A stretch of 64,000 nucleotides of DNA from assembly GCA_916700875.1 (NCBI GenBank), contig CAKAKS010000031.1, forward strand, positions 15,945,124 through 16,009,123, written 5' to 3'. A program made the position numbers and the translations under genes. Under the pieces are notes generated by a model. The model had not been told where the DNA came from and did no database searches. It saw only the letters and a list, made by a program, of their open reading frames with translations. Every line of letters starts with the position of its first letter. The stretch's first letter is position 1. The DNA comes from Sebastes aleutianus. Lineage: Eukaryota; Chordata; Actinopteri; Perciformes; Sebastidae. This document shows positions 10,401 to 21,905 of this stretch, piece by piece.

Positions 10401-11482
10401 AGTCAAGATAGCACAGTGACACACTGACAGCTGTTGTTGCCTGCTGGGCTGTAGTTTGCCATGTTATGATTTGAGCAAATGCAGTACCTGTGAGGGTTTC
10501 TGGACAATATTTGTCATTGTTTTGTGTTGTTAATTGATTTCCAATAATAAATATATACATACATTTGCATAAAGCAAGCATATTTGTCCACTCCTATGTT
10601 GATAAGAGTGTTAAATACTTGACAAATCTCCCTTTAAGGTACATTTTAAACAGATAAAAAAATGTGCGATTAATCACAATTAACTATGGACAATCATGCG
10701 ATTAATAGTGATTATGTATTTTAATCGATTGACAGCCCTAATTTTATAGCATTTTAACAATGTTATTTGCTCCTTGGATCATTACTTAATAAATATCACC
10801 CATGCAGTGTATTTCTGCTGTGTTTGAGACAATGATTTTAACTTGACCCTGAGAAAGTGCAGGCTCAAGAAAAACAGAGAAAAGAACTGCAAAAACAGAA
10901 AAAGGCAGGTGTTACCTGTTGTTGTCCCTGAGGCAAAGACTGGAGAATTTATCTTGCCTCTTTCCTTCCTCCTGCTTTCTTTCTACTTTGTTCTTTCTGC
11001 CCTGAATTCTTCACCTCCCCCTGCATCTCTATTTCCCATCATGCTTTTCCTAACATTGCCCCTCCTTATTTTCCCTCACCTGTCTTTCTCCTCGCCATAC
11101 ATCTTTCTTTCGTCTTTGTGCTCTTTTACTCCCCCACTATCCTTTTACTGCCTGTCACTCCGTCACTTTGCCGTGCCCTCTTTATTCCCAACTCTCATTC
11201 TCCTTACCTCTGCATTTCCTCTGCTTCTCTGTCTGTCTGCCTTCGTCTCCGCTCACAGTTAACGTCTGCGACGAGGAGATGCTCCTGTGTCAGAACGGAG
11301 GAACGTGCTACCAGAGCCAGAAGTGCATCTGCCCTCCAGAGTTTAAAGGGGTGCTGTGCCAACACTCCCGCTGCGAGGCGGGCAAGGACTGCAACGCCGC
11401 CTCTTCCCTGCACCTTACCACGGCCACCCTGCTGCTCTGCACTCTGCTAGCCCACCTGCTGGCCACGTTAACTCCCCACTGA
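7450..11482 (+). CDS. ntng2: Netrin-G2, C-terminal half (LE2, LE3, EGF, GPI tail)
   Basis: Netrin-G2 is a vertebrate GPI-anchored presynaptic adhesion protein that binds NGL-2 (LRRC4). Three exons are in the window: 7450-7617, 9430-9564 and 11259-11482, with clean AG/GT borders and phase-1 junctions throughout. They give 175 residues and a TGA stop. Exon one encodes LE2, starting DCECYGHSNRCSY and including CVSCKHNTRGQNC. Exon two encodes LE3, with ECNCNQMGSVHDRCN and eight Cys. Exon three encodes an EGF module (VCDEEMLLCQNGGTC) and a hydrophobic tail, LLLCTLLAHLLATL, after CNAASS, the expected GPI signal. Details such as VTCVSCKHNTRGQ, IECNCNQ and GSVHDRCN match NTNG2 better than NTNG1. The laminin N-terminal domain and LE1 lie off the left edge. 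Cassette exons upstream may insert before LE2. Confidence 0.93.
7618..9429 (+). other. ntng2: ntng2 intron between LE2 and LE3 exons
   Basis: The GTCAGT donor is followed by a GT-rich stretch with a direct duplication: a CAGTGTGGTAGTGGAGTGTG block recurs at about 7687 and 7740. A possible decayed transposon with AATCGGCACC and ATCGGCAGAAC motifs lies around 8835-9010. A CT repeat (9383-9409) forms the polypyrimidine tract before the next exon. No further exon is seen. Confidence 0.7.
9565..11258 (+). other. ntng2: ntng2 intron between LE3 and EGF exons
   Basis: The intron opens with a GTGAGT donor. It contains one hAT-type element (10120-10740, listed separately) and a long C/T-rich tract from about 10960 to the CTCACAG acceptor at 11258. 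No other exon is recognised. Confidence 0.7.
10120..10740 (+). mobile_element. Non-autonomous hAT element, TAGGGCTGTCAA family, intact ends
   Basis: A 621-bp element begins TAGGGCTGTCAAAG and ends TTGACAGCCCTA, giving inverted ends. It is flanked by a perfect 8-bp duplication, ATTTTATA, at 10112-10119 and 10741-10748. An 8-bp duplication with TAG..CTA ends is typical of the hAT superfamily. There is no transposase frame. It sits inside an ntng2 intron in the same orientation as the gene. Confidence 0.85.
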
Positions 11483-12456
11483 GCCACGATAAAAACCCCC
11501 TCAGACCGAGGAGAGTGTGTGTATATGTGTGTGTACGCGAGGCGAGGCGTGACCCACAGTGGGTTAGGGCCGCCTCAGTCGTGGACCCGATGAACACACA
11601 CCGCAGCACTTGCGAAAGCGCACACACTCACACAACACTGACTAGCCCCTTTCAAACACACATATACACACACACACACACACCTCAAAGGACTGTTATG
11701 ATACTGAGTGTGTGCTCAGGTGTGAGAAGGACAAACAGAGGAAAAAAGGGGAGCGACCTCAGAGAAAAAAGATGCAGACGAAGGGGGGAAATAATCATAC
11801 CAACCACTGTTCCCTTTATTCCTGAGCTGGAGCAATGTGCATCAAACCAAAAAGCATAAACTAAACACTTAAATCACCACTGTTTCACTTCAAAGGGAAT
11901 GGCTGTTGTACCCACAAGGACCTTTTTCTTTTTTCTTTTTTCTTGGTTGAGTTGAGGATCTCACCTCCGTTTGACTGACAGTCAACGTGCGTGTGGTCAG
12001 ACTCGACACGACGGACGAGTCGGGAGGCGAGGTGCCCATTTGATCCTGCTGCTGAGGCCTACATAGTATATTAACCAGGTTTCATTTCAAAAGATGATAC
12101 TTGATTTTACATTTATTCTATTTCTGCTGCATTCTTTTTTTAAAAATTATATCTTCAGTCATTGTATCTAATGTGCCCACTAACAGTCGCTGAGATTATA
12201 CAGATTATATAATATCCAGGGGGTTACGAATTATTAAAAAATTTAGTCACTATTATGGTTGTTATAGGAATGAGTGATTGTTGCCACACTTAGCGAGATT
12301 TAATCTTCACACAGTATTCAGGAAGCAGAATTTAACAGAATTTAACTTATCAGAAGTCTAAAAAGAGAGAGAAAAGATATCGACCACGTATCAATATTAT
12401 ATGACATTATTTGAATATTTTTTGTAGAAATTATTTTTGTTTGGAGTTACAATAAA
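11483..12456 (+). other. ntng2: Probable ntng2 3' UTR
   Basis: Transposon-free sequence follows the TGA. It includes a CA repeat (about 11657-11682), an ATTAAA at about 12232 and the first AATAAA at 12451-12456, which is the likely poly(A) signal. The end point is inference. Confidence 0.45.
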
Positions 12457-12967
12457 TTATAAAAAATGACATTTACAAGTATTCCAAATGAGCATTTTAT
12501 TACACTGAGTGTAAACCTTGCAGTAAATATGACTGTTATTTGCCTTCTTGCTTGTACTTTTTTTCATTCAATCAAATGTCCGCGATTATATGCTGTTAAC
12601 ATCTTCTTTTTTTCCAGTGGGATGAAAAAAAAAGTAATCTATTTGATCTATTTCATTCACTTTTGACATGGTATTGAATGCTCATAATTACAAACAGACT
12701 ATTCCAGCAGACTGTCTGACAATCACAAAGAACTGCTTTTTCTGTCAAGAGAATATAAATTATTTTATTCTGATAAAAGTTGCAAAGAGCTTTTTATATC
12801 TGAAAATGTCACTTGCAGATACAGAACAAGTGATGGGCTAATTAGAAATATTCTCCATTGTACAAATGGTGGAGATTTAATGATTCACGACAGTCGTGAG
12901 ACACAGAGCGGCTGACCCTGAGGCCACATCTCTAACTCTCCTTTGCAAAGTTGTTCCAGTTACAGGT

Positions 12968-14257
12968 GCACCCGATTCGTCAGTTATCAGGCCATTAAAT
13001 AGGCGTTATCAGTTGCTGTAAGCACCATAGATGTGGGTCATTAGGGGTCTACTATGCCTACCACGTTGTAAAAGTGAAAGTGAAACTTAAATGCAACACG
13101 TTTTTACACGTTTTTACACGTTGTAAAGCTGAATAAAACGTCACATTTTGAACACAAAAAGGCTTCTTTAGGTTTAGGCAATAAAACTATAACTTCTTTA
13201 GATTTAAACAACAAAACTACAACTTCTTTAGGTTTAGGCAATAAAACTACAACTTCTTTAGGTTTAGGCAACAAAAACAGGTTTAGGCAATAAAACTACA
13301 TATTCTTTACGTTTAGGCAACAAAACTACAACTTCTTTAGGTTTAGGCAATAAAACTATACCTTCTTTAGATTTAAACAACAAAACTACAACTTCTTTTG
13401 GTTTAGGCAACAAAAACAGGTTTAGGCAATAAAACTACATATTCTTTAGGTTTAGGCAACAAAACTACAACTTCTTTAGGTTTAGGCAATACAACTACAA
13501 CTTCTTTAGGTTTAAACAACAAAACTACAACTTCTTAAGGTTTAGACAACAAAACTACAACTTCTTTAGGTTTAGACAACAAAACTACAACTTCTTAAGT
13601 TTTAGACAACAAAACTACAACTTCTTTAGGTTTAGGCAACAAAAACAGGTTTAGGCAACAATACATCAACTTCTTTAGGTTTAGGCAACAAAAACAGGTT
13701 TAGGCAACAATACTACAACTTCTTTAGGTTTAGGCAACAAAAATAGGTTTAGGAAACAATACTACAACTTCTTTAGGTTTAGAAAACAAAACTACAACTT
13801 CTTAAGTTTTAGACAACAAAACTACAACTTCTTTAGGTTTAGGCAAAAATACAGGTTTAGACAACAATACTACAACTTCTTTAGGTTTAGGCAACAAAAA
13901 CAGCTTTAGGCAACAATACTACAACTTCTTTAGGTTTAGGCAATAAAACTACAAATTATTTAGGTTTAGGCAACAAAACTACAACTTCTTTAGGTTTAGA
14001 AAAAAAAAACACCTTGTGTTTTCGGTTAAAATAACTACAAACACAAAGCCAACTACACATTTTTGGTTTCAACCCTGTGTTTTAATTACTAAGGTCGCTA
14101 GAGGTCGCTGGCGTGTTCTTTTAGACCTTCTTTTGGTGATCGACCAAGTGAAGAGATGATAAAACCTACAAGTGGGTGTAGTAGGCCCCTAATGACCCAC
14201 ATGTATGGGGTAACTGATAACACCTATGTAATAGCCTGACAACAGTCTAATCGTCAG
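12968..14257. mobile_element. Inverted-repeat element with internal 30-bp minisatellite
   Basis: About 90 bp at the left end (GTTATCAGTTGCTGTAAGC, GTGGGTCATTAGGGG) recurs inverted at the right end (CCCCTAATGACCCAC, GGGGTAACTGATAACACC). The outer borders lie next to TACAGGT at 12961-12967 and 14258-14264, a possible target duplication. Between the arms is the minisatellite listed separately. No coding frame is present. The class is uncertain: a fold-back-type non-autonomous DNA transposon. Confidence 0.6.
13140..14030. repeat. 30-bp tandem repeat with 20-bp variant units
   Basis: The main unit is AACTTCTTTAGGTTTAGGCA followed by ACAAAACTAC (30 bp). A shorter variant, ACAAAAACAGGTTTAGGCA, is interspersed. 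About 30 units occur, with point differences such as CAATAAAA and GGTTTAAACAAC. It lies wholly inside the inverted-repeat element at 12968-14257. Confidence 0.85.
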
Positions 14258-14800
14258 TACAGGTTGTGTTTAGCAAAAATGTCCTTCACGTTTGTTTGTT
14301 TTTCCCTTAGCAAAACTATAACATAATTTCGCTGAGAAATGTTCAATTGCTGAGTCAGCCCAGGTACACAGTGGATAAAGAGATGTGAATGCAGCGTTAC
14401 ACCAGGATACAGTGTACATCAAAGATAAAAGAAAAGAGACTAAGCCTGTGAGAAATGACAAGACAGGGATTCTTGTATTACTTCTCTGTTTTCTGAGCTG
14501 GTGGTTCCTGTATTAGCTATTCTGTGTGTAGGGCTCATCCCCTCTGAGCCTGAATGGTGTCAAGAACTGAGGCTTGGGAGGGAATAGTTTATGAATGTAG
14601 AACAACGAGAAATGATGTAAAGAAGGAATACATTTTATTGTGGATCAAATGGCAGGTAGTGCTCGTAGTCAAAAAGTGTATTGCAGTAGCATATTGTATG
14701 CAGTAATGACTGACTGTATTATGATGGATGATATACAGTACAAACATCATACCTGTGACCAAGGGGAATGTGATACAGTTTGGATGATTATAAATCCATC

Positions 14801-15923
14801 CAGTGGTGGAAGAAGTACTCCTATCTTTTGCTTAAAGCAGCAGTGGGTAGAATTGGAGCAAATATGATTAAAAAAAGTTATTTTTATAAAACGGTCACTA
14901 TATCCTGACAGTGAGACAGGTAATCTGAAAAAACTCATGTGCCTCTGTGTCCTCCAGTGTCCTCCAGTGCTCCTAACGGCATCTGCAACCAATCAGAGCC
15001 GAGCTGGAGCCTTGCCGTCTCTGAGCAGCTGTCAATCACTCGCTAACTCCGATCAAACAGTCAAACTAGGCAGCGCTGATCAAATATGAATCAATATTCT
15101 GTTACTGTAATGCCTATTTCTCGCATAAAATGTTTTCAGAAACATCTTGTAGTGTACTGTTTAGCTGTAAAATGAGAAAGTTTGTGACGCGGCAGCCATG
15201 TTGAGATGTTGAGGAAATACCAAGCACCGCCCACCAGCTGTAGCACAGCCAATAGGAACGCTCTCTCTCTGAAAATGACCTGTGATTGGCCAAAGTCTCC
15301 CGTCACGGGCTAGATTTTCTAAAGCCTGAAAACAGAGTCATGAGGAGGTGCAGAAGTCTAGTTTTCTATCAGAACACTTGAATTACAATATGCTGAAAGG
15401 TTATTATGGAATTTTTGCTCAATGATGCCAAAAACATTCTGCCTACTGACGCTTTAAGTAAGAAATACTCTGTTACAAGATTAATTCATGCATTCAAAAT
15501 TGTAAAAGTCCAAAAATATTAAAATACTTAAAGTACCACAAGTAAGCCTAAGTAGGCCTACTCGTTATACAGAATGGCCCATTTAAGAATAATACATACA
15601 CTATATAATTGGATTATAATGATTGATTCTGATTCATATTAATATCATTCATGTGTAAAACTTTAATTCTGCAGCTAGTAAAGGTGGGGATAATTTTTAA
15701 CAAATTTATATACTGCTGTGAAGCTTAATCTATTGTATAATAATACATCATAACGTATGTGTTATTTACATTTTGTATTATTAATCTGAATCTGTAAAGT
15801 AACTACAGCTGTCAAATACAATGTAGTGGAGTAACAAGTACAATATTTCCCTCAGGAATGTAGTGGAGTAGTAGTTTAAGTACAGTACTTAAGTAAATGT
15901 ACTTAGTTATTTTTCCGCCACTG
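14801..15923. mobile_element. hAT-like element with CAGTGGTGGAA ends, carrying a nested insert
   Basis: The left end is CAGTGGTGGAAGAAGTACT and the right end is the inverse, AGTTATTTTTCCGCCACTG. It is a familiar teleost repeat body with many AAGTA/TACTT motifs. It is interrupted by the TTAA element at 14836-15453. No clear target duplication remains. Confidence 0.6.
14836..15453. mobile_element. TTAA-flanked MITE nested in the hAT-like element
   Basis: A 618-bp element has inverted ends AGCAGCAGTGGGTAG and CTACTGACGCT, each bordered by TTAA (14832-14835 and 15454-15457). TTAA duplications suggest a piggyBac-type origin, but the ends lack the usual CCY start, so the class is tentative. Removing it restores the TACTTAAGTA-type motif of the host repeat. 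Confidence 0.5.
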
Positions 15924-17060
15924 GATACATTACATGAAATATGAGAGAAGTACACAGACTGGAAAAGGCTAATTAATTCTTAATAATACAAATAATAATA
16001 ATACATTTATTAATAAAGCACTTTTCAAAACATGTTACAAAGTACTTCACAAGACAATAAAAGCAGAGATATGAAGCAAAAGTAAACTATTAAAACAGAA
16101 CATCGCAGAACACATCAATAACAGTAAAACAGTAAAGTGGTAAAACAAGGCGATCAAAACAAATATATATACGTAAATGTGTATAAATATAAACACAAAC
16201 GGGCTCATTCTACCTTCTAAAATTATAAGGCAGTGCTCGACACACTGAAACTTAAAGGAATAGTTTAACATTTTAAATGTGCTTTTTCTCTTTTTTTCCA
16301 AAAGCTACTAGCTAAATGAAGAAGATAGATACGACTGTACAGTAAATATGAAGCTACAGCCAGCAGTTAGTTAGTTTGCTTAGCTTAGTATAAAGACAGG
16401 AAGCAGGGGGAAACAGCTCGGCTGGCTCTGTCCAAAGGAAGAAAAAAAAATACACCAACAATAACTTCTAAATAGGGCTGGATATCGGTATATGATGCTG
16501 GTAAGAGGGACATACTGAAACAAGTCAATTGTAATTCAAGTCACAACAGGACCCATTGACATTGTTCCATTCAGGGGCTTCGTGTACAAAATAATCTGTG
16601 CCGACGTTTAACAAAAGAGGCATATTCCATTCATACATTGTTAATCAAGATAAAACCTGCTGTTCATTTCTTCCATGAATGAAATCTGACAAATGAGATT
16701 GGAAGTGCCAAATGATACCTCTGTTCAAGACACAACTGTGAATAATTTTATCATTAGGGTTTATTACAGTAATAAATGAATATTCAGATCAACCCTACCT
16801 ACCTAATTAAATTAAAATGGAGCAACGCTGTGCTTTGCTGCTTCGAGATGAACCCGCAGACATATAAAAAATGAATGAGAGTAAACACCCAGGACAACAG
16901 GAAAAGCTCCTCTTTTTATTTCACAGCTGAATAGCTGAATAATGAGTGTAGAAGAAGCTAAATCATCTCATGTCTTCTCTCTTTACAGAGAGTGAGTATA
17001 TTTCAAAGTGGTCAGGTACATACAGTGAGACAACCCAAACATGTTTATTAACATAAAGAG
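15924..17060. other. Intergenic stretch, repeats only
   Basis: No gene is seen. It holds a short teleost repeat motif (AAAGCACTTTTCAAA ... AAAGTACTTCACA) at about 16010-16060 and a possible degenerate hAT element at 16473-16797, with TAGGGCTGGATAT at the left end and CAACCCTA at the right end. Confidence 0.4.
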
Positions 17061-17868
17061 CAGTGTTTGGCCGTAGCAGCACTAGAAGTAGCAGTGTAAC
17101 TATATTTCTCAGTAGCGTCAGGTAGCGTCAACTCAAGCTACATTTCCCCAAACATTTCTGAAGCTCAAGCACAGCGGAACATTCTGCTGCAGTCTGAATT
17201 AAAACTGCTTTTAAAGATCAGTCAGCCATACTGCATGTGATTATCATAAAGTGGGCATGTCTGTAAAGGGGAGACTCGTGGGTACCCATAGAACCCATTT
17301 TCATTCACATATCTTGAGGTCAGAGGTCAAGGGACCCCTTTGAAAACGGCCATGCCAGTTTTTCTTCGCCAAAATTTAGCGCGACTTTGGAGCGTTATTT
17401 AGCCTCCTTTGTGACAAGCTAGTATGACATTGTTGGTACCAATAGATCCATTAGGTTTCTAGATTCATATGATACCAGTATCTTCACTCTAGCTTTAAAA
17501 CTGAGTCCGCTACAACCTAAAGACCGCAAGTTGCGTTAAAGAAATTAGTGACGTTAAAATGACTTTGCATTAATGCGTTATTATCGCGTTAACATTGAGA
17601 GCCCTAATTATTAAATTATTTTGTAATTTACATTAGGCCTATATATATATTTATATTATATACATTAACTTGGACTGAAGTTGGTTCGATGTAAAAAAAA
17701 AAGAAAAGTAAAATAGCTTCGATGTAGTTAACTACTTTTGCCGTGTTGCTATAGCTTAGCTTTCTACATTTCTCTGGGAGTATAGCTTCAGTGTAGTGAA
17801 GCTTCATTTAACGTAGAGTAACTGGTAGCTTAGATCAATACACTTTCCAAGTAGCTTTCCCAACACTG
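17061..17868. mobile_element. hAT-like element with CAGTGTT...CCCAACACTG ends, host of a nested copy
   Basis: It begins CAGTGTTTGGCC and ends AGCTTTCCCAACACTG. Flanking octamers ATAAAGAG and ACAGAGAG agree at 6 of 8 positions. The interior is interrupted by an inverted, truncated copy of the TAGGGCTGTCAA family. Confidence 0.55.
17229..17606 (-). mobile_element. Truncated TAGGGCTGTCAA-family hAT copy, reverse orientation
   Basis: Read on the minus strand, it starts TAGGGCTCTCAATG at 17606 and continues through the AACGCGATAATAACG and TCAGTTTTAAAGCTAGAGTG blocks. It ends near 17229 after the CAGACATGCCCACTT block, without the second terminus. It is inserted in the element at 17061-17868. Confidence 0.7.
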
Positions 17869-19787
17869 ACAGAGAGATGGAGAGCACTGCTCATACAGAA
17901 ACAAGGACATACTGTCAAAGCCATACCATGAACATACAACACTTATCATCTGATCTGATAAATTGACTGTAGCACCTACCAACGCTGGTGTGTAAGAGAT
18001 CAGAGAAGTGGGCGAACAGTGGTTGAATAAGTTTCTCTTTGGCCTCCTGAATTAGACTCAATGTTTGGTGAATGTCTCTATTTGTCCCCGTCATCTCTGT
18101 ACTGTTTTCCCAGCTGTACCACTGCCTCGTGTTTGGAGTATTTTCGGCTGTGGATTTGGGTCCTTGAGGCTTCCACGTCTTAACTGCCCTAAAATTTCCT
18201 TTGTTTTAGTCTTCCTCATGTTGTGCCCATGGGTCTCTGCCAGTCATACTTTGCACAGCCCTACCATTTACTTGTGCATGACCTGATTTCTCTTCTGGGG
18301 TCATGTGTTTCTCCGGGGTTTCACTGATCTCATGTTTGATCGTCTTTCGTAGAAAGATGTAGGGTTAGAGAGGTACAATGAGCCTTTGGTAGACAGATCC
18401 CTCTGGGTGAGGCCTGACTGAGCACCTCGTGTTGTTTTATGGATGCGATTTAGCTCAAAAACCTGAAGTCCTGCTCTGTTTATACACCGACATCCTCACA
18501 TCCTACTTTGTATCAAGAACTCAGATCAGGCGGTCTCACATGTGTAATTCTTCTTAAGAATATAACTATTATACTACTAAGACAACTTGAGGATGCAACG
18601 ATCCAACCTTTTCTCTCCCGATACTTAAACTGAGGCTATCTTACTGGGATCTTTCTTATGTAAGCTAACAGGCTGTAACTGTAAAGTCACTATAAGTACA
18701 AATGTTCATACACCATCATTCTTTTTAGGCGTGTGCATATATTTTCATTATATTGTTCTAGACAGTAGTATTGTCACGATACTGGAATTTCTAATTTCGA
18801 AAACAAGGCAATCAAGGCGTGTGTCAGAGAGAAGAGAGGGCAGAAAGCGCCTTCATCTACCTCACTCCTTCCTCTTGACGCAGGACATGATGACGCCCAG
18901 CTGTCCCTCCTGCTGCCCTGGACCTCATCTACAGTTCACACCTCAAATCTGGAGGCAACATCACAACTGCCAGCAAGAGTACACATCATTACTGACGGAT
19001 TAGAAATGTTTTTCAGGCGCACTTGTCCAATGAAATGACGGCCAAGTGTAATGACGAATATTTACAGAGCCTGTAGGATCTTTTTAAAACACTCAACAAT
19101 GACTGGTTAGTTATAATAATGCTGTTGTGTGCCATTCCTGTACAAAATGATCCATTGACACTTAACTCTTGTTCAACTTCACCGCCCAAAAAATCAGTTA
19201 AGACAAAAAAAGGAGACGGAAGAAGCAAAATACTTGTGTTGTGTTAAGAGCATAATATTCATCATCCAGTCAGGTATCAAACTAAATATCTAAAAACACT
19301 TTAAAAGGTAAATTTCATGGCAAACTGATCATGCAAGTCGAGAAAAGCTTATCAATATTAGCTTATACCGTCAGCTGTGAGTCTGGAGAAAATCCTTTAC
19401 ACACAGTCAACATCATTTCTCAACAACTACTACCTGTGTACTTTTTTCCATATTCTGAACTGGAAAGAACAACAACAATAAAACTCCTAAAATAGTTTCA
19501 CCTCCAGCTAGTTTTTGTTTGTTTGTAATCACAAAGAACAAGGCGGGCAAAGAGATATGGAAGGTGAAGTGAGTGCAACTGGAGTAACGTGTTTATCTGA
19601 AACTTTAAAAGTCCACCTGTTACCACCAAAGCGGTGCGGCAGCAGTGTTGTACCCGTGAAAATCACTGAATAAAACTGCATTAATATGCATGAATAATTC
19701 ATGCATCTGCATGCCATTAACTAGTATGTCGATGCAACAGTTGGCCTTAAAGGTTTGACATCGACTCACGCACATACAAACACATAG
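17869..19787. other. Intergenic stretch with no recognised gene
   Basis: Short open frames such as 18065-18286 and 18731-19003 have no recognisable domain and no splice or start context. No strong repeat was identified. Confidence 0.4.
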
Positions 19788-20428
19788 CAATGTTGATTTT
19801 GGCAGCTATTTTAGATTTAGTCTTAGTCTTAAAAAGAAAATGCTTATTAGTTTTAGTCACATTTTATAGTTCATTTTTATATTTCATATTTTTAGTTGAC
19901 AACAACTCAAAATGGTTTAGTTTACCATTTCTGTTATTTTAGTAAAACTTATTTCACATCAAATTGTATCTTATTATCTGATGAAAAACACAGGTTGAAT
20001 GATTAAGAAGGCAGCTTTGCAGTCATTAACAGCTCATTAGTGATGCGCGGTTCAGTCGCACCCACGGGTCCATTATGAGAGCCAATCCGACCATCCAACA
20101 TGTAAAAATATGCGTTACTCAACAACCCGAAACAACCCGCAAACTGCCAACTTTATGCATTTTAGTAGTACAAATGTCAGGATTGACGTGTGAGGCAAGA
20201 AGGACAGAGACTGACTGACCGGGAGAGAGAGATTTTGGTAACGTTTTTATGTTTTTAAACTACATGTTAGTCTCTCCTTTTTTCGTCAACGATATTGCAT
20301 GTTTGATATCGTAACCGTTAGTGTTTAATGCCGTCGGTGCCGTCTCGTCATCGTCTTATCTTAGTCATGGAAAAAAGGTTGTGGACAAACATATTTCATC
20401 ATAGTTTTCATTAACGAAATGAACACTG
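19788..20428. mobile_element. Degenerate hAT-like element (ATGAACACTG right end)
   Basis: The right end, AACGAAATGAACACTG, is inverse to the left end, CAATGTTGATTTTG. Flanking octamers ACACATAG and ACACACAC agree at 6 of 8. The interior has TTAGTCTTAGTC and TCTTAGTCATGG motifs, common in teleost repeats, plus what looks like a further inserted fragment (GTGATGCGCGG) near 20040. Confidence 0.45.
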
Positions 20429-20436
20429 ACACACAC

Positions 20437-21246
20437 AGATCTGATAGTGCTCCTCTCAAGGACTTACACTAACAATGTTTTTGTTTTTTAATTGGAATAT
20501 TATGATTAAATTAAATATGCATTATGCAACTTTATGCCTTTAGTCAGCAGATTATAGTCCCACTCTGGTGCCCGTTAGTTGGTCAAGTTCCTGTCATTCA
20601 TCTTGATGAGGTGTCTACCTGATGTGTCTAGCCTGAGGCTGAGCTAAAGAAATCTGTAAAGACACCCAGAGGCATTGCCAGACAGGAACAAAAAAAAAAA
20701 GTTCTGGGGCACAAGCCGCCAGCACACACTTCCCTAAAGAACAAGTTTAAATCCATGGAAGGTGCGGGTAAGAAGGCATCTTTGTCATGAATACAAATAA
20801 CTGCAGGTGAAGAAATTTGATCTAACAATATAATATACTCTCTGCAGCTTTGTGGGAAAAGTTTATTTGATAAAAACAGAATATTGCTGAAAATGAGCAT
20901 CGCCGCAGTCACCTACCAATATGAAAATCAGGCCAAATTAACCCACATAGTTCAGCAGTACTGCAGAGATTGGTTCAGTGTGTCATCTGTGGATATAGGC
21001 ACAACTCCTAACAAACAAAAGAAGAATTAAAAAAAGGCTAAATATAAAAGCTCATAGAGAAGATGTAGATCAGAAGGCCTATAAAAAGTCAAAAATTCTG
21101 TCCTGCAGCTTTGTCCCTACTGAACATGTGAACAACAGAATGAACTGTTTATGTGAGCTCTGCTTCACTCACATTATTGCATGTTTTATTGTACATTTCA
21201 GCCAGGGCCATGAGACTCCAGTCTGCAATGTAGTTCAAGGATAAAC
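20437..21246. other. Intergenic stretch with no recognised gene
   Basis: No domain or repeat is recognised; a short frame at 20628-20912 on the minus strand has no recognisable features. Confidence 0.35.
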
Positions 21247-21254
21247 AACTGAAT

Positions 21255-21523
21255 TAGAGCTGCAACGATTAATTGATTAGCTGTCAACTATTAAATTAAT
21301 CACAAACTATTTTGATAATCGATTATTCAGGTTTAGTCATTTTTTAAGAAAAAAAAAGTCTAAATTCTCTGATTCCAGCTTCTTAAATGTGAATATTTTC
21401 TGGTTTTATTACTCCTCTATGACAGTAAACTGAATATCTTTGACCAAGCAACAATTATCGATTAATTGAGAAAATAATCAACAGATTAATAGACAATGAC
21501 AATGATCGTTAGTTGCAGCCCTA
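21255..21523. mobile_element. hAT MITE, TAGAGCTGCAACGATTA ends, perfect target duplication
   Basis: A 269-bp element begins TAGAGCTGCAACGATTA and ends GTTAGTTGCAGCCCTA. It is flanked by a perfect 8-bp duplication, AACTGAAT, at 21247-21254 and 21524-21531. It is non-coding. Confidence 0.85.
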
Positions 21524-21724
21524 AACTGAATTACACTGAATCACATCGAATAATTACCAAATAAAAAATGAAGTTTATTTATTTATTTATTTTGCAAAAT
21601 CAATTAAATTAAACAATTTCCATTAGTATTGGAAGTGCCAGTTCACCAAAGCCGGAGAGGAGCCGACCCATGTCCAGCCCGGCTGATGCACGCTGACCCT
21701 TTCAGAGAGTCCCCCGATGCGGGT

Positions 21725-21905
21725 TTGACTTATAAACTGTATATAAGAAGTGGACGTAGTCACCGTGACGTTACCCATTTGTTTGTGGACTGCCGTTTTG
21801 AAGCTTCGAGTTTGGCATTTTGGCCGTCGCCAGCTTGGTGACTCAAGAGGCTGGAGCTAAGTACAACAGAACGCTGAATAAGGCATTTTTAAGCGACCAA
21901 AAATC
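21725..21905. repeat. Interspersed repeat, also present inverted near 29 kb
   Basis: The block around GGCATTTTGGCCGTCGCCA and GGAGCTAAGTACAACAGAAC reappears as its reverse complement at 28990-29135 (GTTGTACTTAGCTCCA, GACGGCCAAAATCC). This shows a dispersed family of unknown class. Confidence 0.7.

Noticed and set aside
11356..11859. 167-codon + frame overlapping the last ntng2 exon
   Set aside because: Out of frame with the EGF/GPI coding sequence and running into the 3' UTR and a CA repeat.
13140..14030. CRISPR-like regular repeat
   Set aside because: Direct tandem units without unique spacers, in a vertebrate genome; it is a minisatellite inside a mobile element.
18731..19003. 90-codon + frame as a possible gene
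   Set aside because: No recognised domain, splice context or codon pattern beyond chance.
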